NCBI GenBank assembly: GCA_034336665.1
Contig: CM067566.1
Coordinates: 27,124,330-27,188,329 of the forward strand
Direction: 5' to 3'
Source: Luscinia megarhynchos
Taxonomy: Eukaryota > Chordata > Aves > Passeriformes > Turdidae
Length of the DNA: 64,000 nucleotides
Shown: positions 43,028 to 53,355 of the stretch, one piece after another
Layout of the letters: each line of letters begins with the position of its first letter
Position numbering within the stretch: position 1 is the stretch's first letter
The notes under the pieces: model-generated
Told to the model about the DNA's origin: nothing
Seen by the model: the letters and a program-made list of their open reading frames with translations, nothing else
Database searches by the model: none
Made by a program: the position numbers and the translations under genes

Positions 43028-43372
43028 GCAGGGATGAGGGCAGGGAGCAGGATGGGGGCAGGGATGCAGGCACAGGTGAGGGCAGGGATGGGGGCAGGGA
43101 TGCGGGCAGGGGTGAGGGCAGGGATGGGGGCAGGGGTGCGGGCAGGGGTGGGGAGCAGGGAAGGCGACGAGGCAGGGATGCGGGCAGGGATGCGAGGCAG
43201 GGATGCGAGGCAGGGATGCGGGCAGGGATGCGGACAGGGATGCGGGCAGGGATGCGAGGCAGGGATGCGGGCAGGGATGCGGGCAGGGATGCGAGGCAGG
43301 GATGCGAGGCAGGGATGCGAGGCAGGGATGCGAGGCAGGGATGCGGGCAGGGATGCGGGCAGGGATGCGTAC
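43028..43372 (+). repeat. G-rich minisatellite of 12- and 13-bp units
   Basis: Tandem units of GGCAGGGATGCG (12 bp) interspersed with AGGCAGGGATGCG (13 bp). They are nearly perfect at 43170-43370 and more degenerate at 43028-43170, where GGGGCAGGGATG-like variants prevail. The mixing of unit lengths shifts reading frame repeatedly, which produces long but meaningless open frames on both strands. Consecutive 12-bp units give GGGATGCGGGCAGGGATGCG-type runs with four GGG blocks and short loops. Confidence 0.95.
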
Positions 43373-43379
43373 GCGGCGC

Positions 43380-43764
43380 TGCGGGGCGCCCGTGAGCGGC
43401 GGCGGCCGCGCTGCCGTGGGGCGGCATCCGACGGGCTGGGCTGGGCGGCACCGCGCCCGCAGCAGCCGCCGGCGCTTCCTTCTGGCAGCAGGAGAGGGAG
43501 CGCAGGTAGGACCCTGCGCCGCGCCCCTTGCCCCGCGCCAGGGCCGCTGCGGTGCGGGCAGCGGGCGGGAGCCGCGCCGCAGACCGGGGCTCGCAGCCTC
43601 CCGCGGGGCTCCGCATCCCGGCCCCGCCGCTCCGGGAGCCGCCCGCTGCCGTGCGGGCTCTCCCCGCCGCTCTGCCGCCCGGGCTGCGCTGCATGTGCCC
43701 TGCGGCTCGGCAGCGAGCAGCCCAGGGGCCGGAGCTGCGCCGGGAGGACGGCCAGAACCCCCCC
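43380..43764 (+). other. Candidate first exon (5' UTR) of the downstream gene
   Basis: The 3' end is set by the donor CCCC|GTAAGTAG at 43764/43765; alternative donors are at 43505/43506 and 44106/44107. The 5' end is unknown. An open frame crosses the area from 43528, but its Arg/Ala/Pro-rich product looks like translated CpG island. I recognise no known N-terminus. Confidence 0.4.
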
Positions 43765-44110
43765 GTAAGTAGCTGCCTTTGTTCGGTGGAAGGTGTAAGG
43801 AGGCGTGCGGGTGATTTTCAGGAGGTGTCACTTCGCCCCGCTGCCGCGGAATTCAATGGCTGGGCTGGTTGTCTCCGATTCCTTCTGCTTCCCCTTTGTT
43901 AGCGTTTTCCCGGGGAGTCCTGTATTGTTTCAGCTTCACTGAAAGACAAGCAGGAGCTGTCAAAGAGATGACTTTGTTCGCTGCGATGCTTGTCTAGAGC
44001 AGCATGGCTTTGTTCAGGCTCCCCGTGAGCCATTTGTCACCCGAGTGCCGCCGTAAGGAGCGGGCTGCGCGTCCCCGTCCCCAGCCCTTGCCAGCCGCGG
44101 GAGCAGGTAA

Positions 44111-47100
44111 GCCAGAGGGAGCACCATTTCACACGGGAAATCCATCTCCTCAGCCAGAAAACGCCACAGAAATGGGTGTAACGCGCGTCTTTTCTATGTC
44201 ACTGCGTGATTTTTAATGAATGACGGTTTGGGGGGTTTAAATTAATTTTTCTGGCATTGCCACCAGTCCGTCACAAACCCGGCTCTCCGTAGCTGTAGTA
44301 TGTAAAGCGTTATTATGGCTCTGCTCTGTCATTTGAAGTGTAAAAATGCCCAGTTAAAACACAGTTCAAGGAGCAAAAAGAGACCTGGAAACCACAACTG
44401 TGCATCCTGAAAATTTAATATGCTTGACAATAATGGCACTGAAAATGATCTGCTGTTGGGGGGATGGGACCATGGAGAAAGGGAAGAGTAATTTGCAACC
44501 ACAGGCCTAATAATAGATATTCTGTCGATAATAGATACATAGATAATATAATTTGTTACCCTCCCAAGCACATTTTCTGTACATACCTTAAACGGCATTA
44601 TGTGAAAAGAGCTCTTTTCTTAGACTCCGGGTTATTTAAGATAGCTGATAGCAGTAGCATGTTTTAACAGATGAAAGATGATAAATTAGTGCCAGAACTG
44701 ACTTTTATTTGGTATTTGGTAATTCATGCTCAGTAAATTCCCATCACTGAAATAAATCTAATTGCACCTTGCATAGACAGTCAAGTCTTGTAACTACACC
44801 AAAACATCAATGAGCGTAAATGTTATCATGACTTTCTTTAAAAAAGCCATTGACACTACAGTAGTTAGCAGTTCTTACTTACTTTGGCTGGTTTGAATCC
44901 AGGTCAGAAATTAATAAAACAGACAAATTCAACTCTTCCTTGGCCACTATCAGTTTATCAGATTAGAGGTTGTGTTTGTATTCAAATATTTCATTGCAAC
45001 AAGTAGCTTGAACACTATGAAGCACATAGAAATTTTATATGAAAGTGATTTGTGTATTTATTTTTGCTCCAGTTGGATAATTGCAAGGATTACCTTGGAA
45101 ATAAGTATTGGTAAATATGGTACGTAGTAAAGAGGTTTCTGCTAGTTGGTATTAATCTATTTCTCTCCAATGAGAAAATTTGTCTTGGTGACCCTGTTCT
45201 AAAATTAAGGGCCATTTTCAAATACCCACTTGGGCCACCCTGCTTTTTAGAGAGAATTGCTTCACACAAGCAATTATTATTTTTTATTTACATACTGTAT
45301 AACAGAATTTTTAGAAGTGCACTGGCAGCAAACACAGTAGGTCTGAAGTATGAATGGCTTGCTGGGTCCTGTGCTAAGACATTAACTTTTTTCTTTCTTT
45401 TTTTTACCCTTTGTTTGTTCCTTGTTTTGGGCTGTTGTTTTGTGAGGTTACGCAGGTAGTAGGATATGTGAAATGGAAAGACATTTTGGAAAATTTTTTC
45501 TTTCTTTTTTTTTTTTTTTAACATACAGGTCCTTAAAATCTTAACAAAATTTATTAGTTACTAAAATATTGTTTGGCAATAATATTTAACTTTAAATATA
45601 GATGCTAAAAAGCAGCTGTTTTGGTTTCACACTTCTGAATACAGCAATAAAAATAACTTTTGCAGATTCTTCTGCTTTGGCTCTTAGTCACTCTGAATAG
45701 TGTTTTGCCAGGTATCTCAGTCACTGAAAATGGATTTGTCTGTGACTAATGTAGTTTAGAGTTATTTCAAGATTGCTGTTATAGATGTGTCAGGTAAGCT
45801 CTTTTTAAATAAGAAATGCATGGCATAATAAGTGTTGAATGAAATGTGATGATGAATTTACGAATATGGATATGTGGTTGTTGTTTTAGAAAGAAATCTG
45901 ACACGAACAGAATTCTTCATAGATAGTGTAAGGTTGAATGACTACGTTTTGACTTTTTGTCCTCACAAGCCAAGAGACAAGATTTTATTTTCATATTCTG
46001 AATTATTCATATTTGAAAATTGCTGACTCTGATTGAGAGGGAATTTTTTTCCCTTTCCATAAAATCAATACAGTCTTTATTCCATAAAGCCCAAGTAAGA
46101 GAATCATGGCAAAAATGGTTAAGCCTACTATTGAAATGTTGGAAAAGTACAGTCAATTTCTTTGGAACCAACAAACTCAGGGCAATACAGTTGCATAATA
46201 GGTGCCATCAGCATGATATAAACATTGAGATGCTCCAAATGTTGAGATGCTCTAAACACCTGCATGTTGTCACTGAGCCAATTATTTGAATTGATATAAT
46301 AAATTGACAAGTATAATAAAGTTGTATAAAGTGTGCTGTAAAATAGAATTAATTGGTGTTAAGTAGCATGATAGAAGGCAACCTAAAGCTATAGGGTTAA
46401 CTTTAATTACATTACTGCTTCTACTGGAGGGGCCAAATTTTTTTATCTGTTATTTAAATTAGCTAGTGATGGATAAAAATTGTGTTTGTTTCCGTGGAGA
46501 CTCCATGAATTTTGTCTTTAGGGAACAATCAGTTGTATTGTAGATCTTACACTCACTGTTTCCCATCATTTCCTGAAGGAGCTTTCACTCCTTTTGATTC
46601 TCTGCATCACATAACTTCTCTCTTTAAGAGCTAAAATATATTTTGTCAGAAGCACACAGCATTTACCCTTGCTTCACATTCAGCATTTTTGTTTGTATTG
46701 GTGAAGCCTTACAAAGAAATAAAATTTACTCGTAACAGATATGTTTTAATTAATACTGTTCAAGACTGGTGCATTACATGAACCGAATCACAGTGATTTG
46801 GTAATTAAGTTTGGTGGGAAGAAAAATGTGGAGATCTTGCTGCATATTATCCTGGGTAAGTGGCTTACAGTGCTGTTTTGCCACACATGCTGATTCAGGT
46901 GCCTCTACAAATGTGTAAAGTACATCAGTATGTTTCTAAATGTAGTTCAGTTTGTTCTTTGTATGTGTATGCTGTGCACCAAATTGCAGGAGCAAAAGTT
47001 TCATGCCTCTAACAAGGCCATTTAGGAAAATTCTGTCACATGCAGATGATTTTAGTTCATTTAATTCACATCCCAACGGTGCTTTGAAATGGCTTATGAT

Positions 47101-50100
47101 TTTAATTCTAACACATGTGAAAGCTTTGTTTTATCCTCTATTATTGCCTTAAGAAAAACAGTAAGGAAATGATCAAAATAAGTAAAACTTCCCTCACACT
47201 TTAGTGTTTGGGAGTGCAAACTGCTGTGCATTTTGCTGGCATGCTTGACCACCTCTTTCATTACTCAGCATGTTTTGAACATCAGCTGTCAGACTTGGGC
47301 AGCTTCATAAAGCAGCTCAGCCTAGTGATTTGTGGTAAGGCTTCTGTAGGAGGATGCTGCACGTTACAGATTATGTTTACTGTTAAGCTGAAATGTGGAG
47401 GGAGTGTGATGAAAAGAATTGAAGTGAAATGAACCGCACAAAATTCTGACTTTCATGTTGCTCTTCAAAGAAAGTTGATTTTCTTCAAAGTAACACGCTG
47501 TCTTTCTCTGTGGCTTTTAAGAAGATCTCATTTAAAACTTCAGCACAGGAAAAAGAAAAAAAAAGGAAGAAAAAGGTACAATTACAGTGATCTGTGGAAC
47601 AGTTTGAGCCAGAAGAGAAAAATAGTGATGGAGAGCCCTGTGAATCTGTACGATCTTTGGGTGTCTGTTGGCACATATGTGAGAGGCTTGGATTGAGTGG
47701 ATTCATCTGCCAACAAAACTGAACTGCCTTCCATGCTGTAGGACCTCTTTCCTGTTGCTTATAACTCTGGCAAATTTTAGCCATGTGGTCTGTAGTTCAT
47801 CACACTTATTTGTGACTCATGTTAATTTTTATTCTAATTAATTCATTAATTAGTTGAGAATTAGACTGGTTGTTTTGCCTTGCCAAAATATCCTGAGATA
47901 GTTCAGAAACATGGTACTGTTCTGCTTCTTAGCTAGGCTCCAGATCCTGCTAAGGCATTTTTACTGTCGTCATCACAGTCTGCCCGAATTTTCTGTCCTA
48001 AGTCTACAAAATACCAGTCTACAAGCTAAAGTTAAAATACTGAGTCTACAAAATATTTCACTTTCATTATTCTAGTTTTCACATACCTCTGAGAATTTTA
48101 GCAAAAAAAAATGAGAGATTACATGTTTATTCAACACCCAGTGATAGAGTATTTTTAACAGTGACCTCAGTGGTACTTGCTGTATCTGCAGTAGCAATTG
48201 AAGTGGGACTGTGACTATACTGGAGACAGAATTAAAATTAAGGTTTTCAACAAGACAAAGATGTAGTTATGAACTGTATAAGGAAGGGATTGGGCAATAA
48301 TTCTTTGGAAGAGCTGTGGTTTATGATAAATTACTCAAGTTGCTGCTGCAATGAAAAAAAACATTGTATGGTGATACATAAGACAACAGCATGGAAGACA
48401 CGAGAAGTCCTCCTCAACTGTAAACACCATGTCCAGGCAGGCTACAAAAATGTGTGTGAATTGGAGAGTATCCAGAGAAGAGGAATGAAAATAATGAAAA
48501 CGTTTTTAGAATATTTGGAGAGCACAGGTACAGATTTCACAAGGAGCTGGGCTAGATAGTACAGGGACATGGGACATGGTGAATGTGAAGGGGGATGACT
48601 GGGACCTGAGAAAGAGTAGGGTACAGAGTGAACTAAGAGGAGGGAATTTGGGTTACCTGCAGAGACTCCAGCATACCAGAAGCCTTGGCAATTGCAAAGT
48701 GGGATTGACAAAGTTAGAAGACAACAAAGAACCAGAGGAGATGTAATTAATGACTGGGAAAGTTATGTTGGAGCCTATGGGACAGAAGTAATTAAAAGCT
48801 GGAAGAAAATTGCAGTCTTTCTTCTTAAGATTACATTGTTTTCTAAATCTTAGCTGGGAGGCCACAATTCTATCTTAGCATTCGTGCTTTAGGCGACCCA
48901 TCATAAATGATTTCTTCATCTTTTCAAATGGGGAATGGCCACCTGTTACTCCAAAGAGCAGTTCTGGGTATGTAGAGGCTATTCTGTATCATACTGGTCT
49001 CATGTGGGTGAGCAAAATAAAAGATACAAAAGAAACATTTTAAAATTTATTTTGGTTTTCTTGGTTTTTTTTGTTTGTTGGGGTTTTTTTGGAGATTAAC
49101 AAGAGTGCAAGTGAAAGAAAGGAAATGCTAGAACTTCACAGCATAGAGCTGTCAGAGTTGTAAGTTGCTAAGAAAAAAAAAGAAAAAAGCAAGCTGATTT
49201 TTTGTCCTTTCCGTATCCTGTTCCGAGCTGGGTGGATGTTTTGCAGTAGCCTAGGCTGGCCCATCTGGGGGCTGTGGTGATGAGCAGTGCCATGCTGCTC
49301 TCAGCCCCGAAGCTTTGGCACTCACTGCTTCATCTGCTGCCCATGTTTGGCGGAAGGACATTCACCCTCAGCTCATACACGTGGGTTTTGATGTTCTTCC
49401 CATCCACCCTGTTCCACATCCCCTGTTGACAGCACAAGGGTGGGCTGTACTGAAGAGCCCTGCTGTGTTTTTTCTGGCAAGTAGATTAATCTTTCAGCCA
49501 CCCACACAGCCTGCTGAACACTGTCACGAGTTCCTGGGAGCTGGTAGCCTGATACCAACACCTGATATCTGACCAACTGTGTGCTTTGGGTTATTGTGTT
49601 TCCTTGGAGAGGAGGCCAGGGGAAAAAACAGTGTAGGTGAGCTCTGGAGCACTTCAGATGTGAAATGAAGGCTCCATGTGGCCCAGGGTTACATCCCCTC
49701 ACACCCCTGCCTGCTGGAACCCCCTTCCAGCAGCTAAAGGATAGATTCCCAATGCCTTAAAGTTCCCCATTCCTGGCACTCTTCAGGAGCCTTTCCAGAC
49801 AGAGCTCATCAGTAAGAGGCAGATGGGCTCTGAGCCAGAAGGGTCACTGGAGTAATTCTTCCCCAGCCCAGGTGTTTTTGTGGGACTATTCTACATTGTC
49901 AGAGTGAAAGAAGCTGAAGACCCATTTGTGACTCTGGTGAGGTGTTGAATCCTTCTGTTTGTCAAGCAGAGCTGTGACAGTGGCATTAGCTGCTAGACTG
50001 CATTTTGCCTCATTTTATCTTATTTACAAATTGCAGCTTGTCTGGTATGAGGAATCACCTTTGTAATGCCCTGGCCCACTCAGCAGGTTTAGTGGAAGAT

Positions 50101-50350
50101 AATTTGATTCACTCTGAGTGATACATGGGAGAAAGAACAAAATTCCTGGGGAATTTCACAACAAATTTTTACTTGCAAATTTTAGATCTTTCGGGTAGAA
50201 TAACGTACTTGGCAAATTTTAAAACAACAGCCAGACAAAGTAAGGCACTTCACACACTTAGCAAACTTTAACTTGGTGAACTATGACTTATTGAGGCACA
50301 ACAAGGCACTTACTAAGGCATTGACTGGAATTTTTTAGTCTGGTTTCCAA
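44111..50350 (+). other. Probable first intron of the downstream gene, left part
   Basis: AT-rich sequence with poly-T runs (45508-45521) and a possible old CR1 fragment at 48395-48520. A 20-bp imperfect duplication containing TTGAGATGCTC lies at 46219-46255. 49200-50100 is less AT-rich without any recognised element. No coding exon found. Confidence 0.5.
48395..48520 (+). mobile_element. Possible old CR1 fragment
   Basis: GAGAGTATCCAGAGAAGAGG followed by AATGAAAATAATGAAAA resembles the part of CR1 with the phrase for a re-sampled 3' ORF2 end. Similarity is weak and the limits are uncertain. Confidence 0.4.
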
Positions 50351-50358
50351 TATAATTT

Positions 50359-50625
50359 GGGAGGGAGGGAGGGAGGGAGGAAGGAAGGAGGGAGGAAGGA
50401 AGGAAGGAAGGAAGGAAGGAAGGAAGGAAGGAAGGAAGGAAGGAAGGAAGGAAGGAAGGAAGGAAGGAAGGAAGGAAGGAAGGAAGGAAGGAAGGAAGGA
50501 AGGAAGGAAGGAAGGAAGGAAGGAAGGAAGGAAGGAAGGAAGGAAGGAAGGAAGGAAGGAAGGAAGGAAGGAAGGAAGGAAGGAAGGAAGGAAGGAAGGA
50601 AGGAAGGAAGGAAGGAAGGAAGGAA
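50359..50625 (+). repeat. (GGAA)n tetranucleotide microsatellite, about 267 bp
   Basis: It starts as GGGA/GGAG units (50359-50395) and continues as about 56 nearly uninterrupted AAGG units. Every unit carries a GGAA core, the minimal ETS-factor site. The long open frames of Gly-Arg-Lys-Glu or Ser-Phe-Leu-Pro repeats here are translation of the microsatellite. Confidence 0.98.
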
Positions 50626-50734
50626 AATCACCATCCTAGGATCCAGTGGAGCATGCCAACTCAGCACAGGTGTTGCTATCCTTTTTTCTGCTCTGGCCCA
50701 CTGGGCCTTCCCCCAGGCCTGTGCTTTATAGGAT

Positions 50735-51596
50735 TAAATGCACTCAACAAAGTAGCAGAGGACACCAAGCTGTTGACACACCTGGAGGATAGGATGCAAT
50801 CCAATGGCACCAGGACATTCCAAGGGGTCCCATGTGAATCTCATGCAATTTAACACAGCCAAGTGCAAGGTGCTGCACCTGGGTCAGCCAGACCCCTGGA
50901 TATCAACACAGGCTGTGGATGAACAGACCAAAAGCAGGGACTTAGGGGTTGTTGGCGGGTGTGAGAGGCTGGACATGACCCAGCCATGTGCACTCACAGC
51001 CCAGAAAGCCAAATGTGCCCTGGGCTGCATCCAAAGCAGTGTGGGCAGCAGGAGAGGGAGGAGATTCTGCCCCTCTGCTCAGTTTTGGTGAGCCCCCAGC
51101 TGGAACACTGCATCCAGCTCTGGGGAACCCAACACAGGAAGGACATGGACCTGTTAGAGGAGGACCACCAAGATGCATAGAGGGAGGGAGCACCTCATAC
51201 AAGGAAAGGCTGAGAGAATTGGAATTGTTCATCCAGGAGAAGAGGTGGTTTTGGGGAGACCTAATTGTGGCTTTCCAGCACCCAAAGAAAACCTACAAAA
51301 AAGATGGAGAGGGACTTCTTACAAGAGCGTGTAGTGACAGGAAAAAGAGGAATAACTTCAAACTGAGTGCAGTTTTAAATAAAATATTAGAAAAAATCTT
51401 TACTGTGAGGGTGGAGAGCCACTGGAACAGGTTGCCTGGAGAAGCTGTGGATGCTCCATCCCTGTCCCAGGTCAGTTTGGATGGGACTCCAAGCAACCTG
51501 GTGTGGTGAAAGATGCTCCTGCCCATGGTAGAGGGGTTGGAACTAGGTGATCTGGAAGGTCCTTTTCTACCCAAGCCATTCTATGAGTCTCTGATA
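50735..51596 (+). mobile_element. CR1 LINE 3' part (plus orientation), about 860 bp
   Basis: The longest CR1 copy in the window. It includes the 3' end of ORF2 (GACACCAAGCTGTTGACACA, CACAGCCAAGTGCAAGGTGC, CCCAGCTGGAACACTGCATC, CACTGGAACAGGTTGCCTGG) and the 3' UTR, ending in CCATTCTATGAGTCTCTGAT, the CR1 terminal microsatellite. The coding part is disrupted by stops and frameshifts, so it is a dead 5'-truncated copy. The open frame at 50988-51509 is part of it. Confidence 0.95.
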
Positions 51597-52895
51597 CATA
51601 CATGAATGTGCATATAAGGCTATACACCTTGAAGAAACTCCAGTTGTTGCTGGAGTGACTTTGCCATCTCCGTGGATTTTCTGTGTACCTATGGATTCCT
51701 TGAGCTAGCCTGTTCATGTGGTCCTAAATTCCATGTCCTTCACTTTGTATGTACCTCATTTAGAAGTTGTAGCTAATTTTAATAATTTTAAACAAATCCA
51801 ATTAATAGAACTGCTGAACATTATAACTGGCTGCAGTTAGCAGTTGTGTTCTAAATGTGTCAATAACTACCTAGCATTAAGTAGTCTCAAAAAAAGCAAG
51901 CATAGATATTTTAAATTGGACAGTGAATATTAGTGACCATGATTTTGCTATAATCTCCTATGAGGTTTTACTTCTGTCAGGGGGGTCAAAAACATCCTTC
52001 TTGCCTCCAGTGTGCTCTGCAGTGTTAACCTTGCCCTTCGAGGTTTTTTTGGTCCCATGTCCAGTCTGTCTCACTAACCAATTTTGAACTTTGGGAACCT
52101 TTGAGTCTCTGAGATTTACACTCTTTTATGTTGTTACTCATTTGTGGCATGGGCACAACTGACCACAGGTGGCTAACCCCATTTCTCCCCAGGACCAGAC
52201 TCAGATTTGCCCAGGCACACAACTAAACTGCATATCAAATTTGTCATGTGCATCTGTTTATGCAAAACTTTATTGCCCATGGCAAGAAAAGCAGGACTCT
52301 GTAATGTGTGACAGTCCCATGTGTCCAGCAATAAACCCACCAAAGCCCAAGAAACAACTCTCTGTGTTTTCAATGAGTTCTTTACAGATGCTGCCATGAC
52401 TCTGCTGTTGATTATGATTATGATTATTGTGTAGTTTTTACAAATTTTCATTCATTACTTTTACCACGTGTAAACTACTAATGCAAGTTCCCTACATTAG
52501 TACCACTGTTGCCTCTTCATGTTATGTAGCTGTTAGGAGGTGTTATTCTCAATTTGACCCTGCTTTAGTTGGAGAGCTGTAATAACTAGCATAATTTAAT
52601 ATTTGTTTTCTATAGAGAGAAATATATGTTCCATAAATTCAAAGTATTTTTTTAGTGTAGAACTGTGACTAGATCTGCATGGCTAGAGCCTGCATGTGGC
52701 ATTCTGAAGATACAGTACTGCCTGCACCAGGAAGGTTTGTGAGGAAATGAATCATTTGGTCTGCAGAGCAGAGCATGGCTGCTGTGTCCTAAATCAAGCC
52801 TTTGTTCCTAAACAAGAAGAAAAAATGTTGCCTAACTGCCCATTAAGTCAGCTTCAGTTTTTCAGTTCTCTAACTATTAATTCTTATCTCATGAG

Positions 52896-52931
52896 TAATA
52901 ATAATAATAATAATAATAACAACAACAACAA
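52896..52931. repeat. (TAA)n-(CAA)n microsatellite
   Basis: About eight TAA units that pass directly into four CAA units. Confidence 0.95.
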
Positions 52932-53095
52932 TTTAAGTAATGTTTTGAGTGCAATATTGTGTATGTTTGCATGCCATTGGATACATTTGTGCAGTGTTTT
53001 GCTTTTTTTGGGGCAGAGCATGCCAAGAAGATGTCTTATAGCTGCTGCCTATAATTCACTTTACTCTTCTTCTAACACATTTTGCTTTATTTGGG

Positions 53096-53355
53096 CCATA
53101 GAATCATGAAATTAATGAAGCTGGAAATGACCTTGAGTCCAATCTTTGGCTGAACACCCTGGCTAGCTGACTGGCTTGTCAACTAGATCGTGCCACTAAG
53201 TGTCACATCCAGCAGTCTCATGAACACTTCCAGGGACAGTGACTCCACTACCTCCCTGGGCACCCCATTCTAACCCTTGAGGACTGGGAGAAAAAATTCT
53301 TCCTGATATCCAGCCTCACATGGCTTGAGGATGTGTCCTCTTGTCTTGTCAAAAG
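53096..53355 (-). mobile_element. CR1 LINE 3' fragment (minus orientation)
   Basis: GCCATAGAATCATGAAATTA, then GAACACTTCCAGGGACAGTG, ACTCCACTACCTCCCTGGGC and AATTCTTCCTGATATCCAGC, ending TGTCCTCTTGTCTTGTC. These are the usual phrases of a reverse-complemented CR1 3' end, of a different subfamily from the copy at 2576. Confidence 0.9.

Larger units (their letters stand above)
42950..44110 (+). promoter_or_regulatory. CpG-island promoter, probably of CRACD (KIAA1211)
   Basis: A second CpG-rich island, densest at 43370-43760, with AT-rich DNA on both sides. No TATA box is evident. Plus-strand splice donors GCAG|GTAGGA (gt at 43506), CCCC|GTAAGTAG (gt at 43765) and GCAG|GTAAGCC (gt at 44107) point to transcription towards the right. 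In mammals the gene after EXOC1 and CEP135, in the same orientation, is CRACD, an actin capping-protein regulator with long 5' introns. That identity is inferred from synteny only; no CRACD coding sequence was recognised in this window. Confidence 0.6.

Noticed and set aside
42909..43831. Open frames of 154-285 codons on both strands over the 43-kb minisatellite and CpG island
   Set aside because: They arise from the 12/13-bp repeat, shift frame at each unit-length change, and encode only repetitive Met-Arg-Ala-Gly or Pro-Ala-Ser-Leu-type products.
44885..44915. GGTTTGAATCC, resembling a tRNA T-arm
   Set aside because: No matching acceptor stem, D-arm or anticodon arm upstream, and no internal polymerase III A box in register.
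50335..50731. Repetitive 110- and 124-codon open frames
   Set aside because: They are pure translation of the (GGAA)n microsatellite.
50988..51509. 173-codon open frame
   Set aside because: It lies wholly inside the 3' part of a CR1 LINE, out of frame with or after the end of ORF2.
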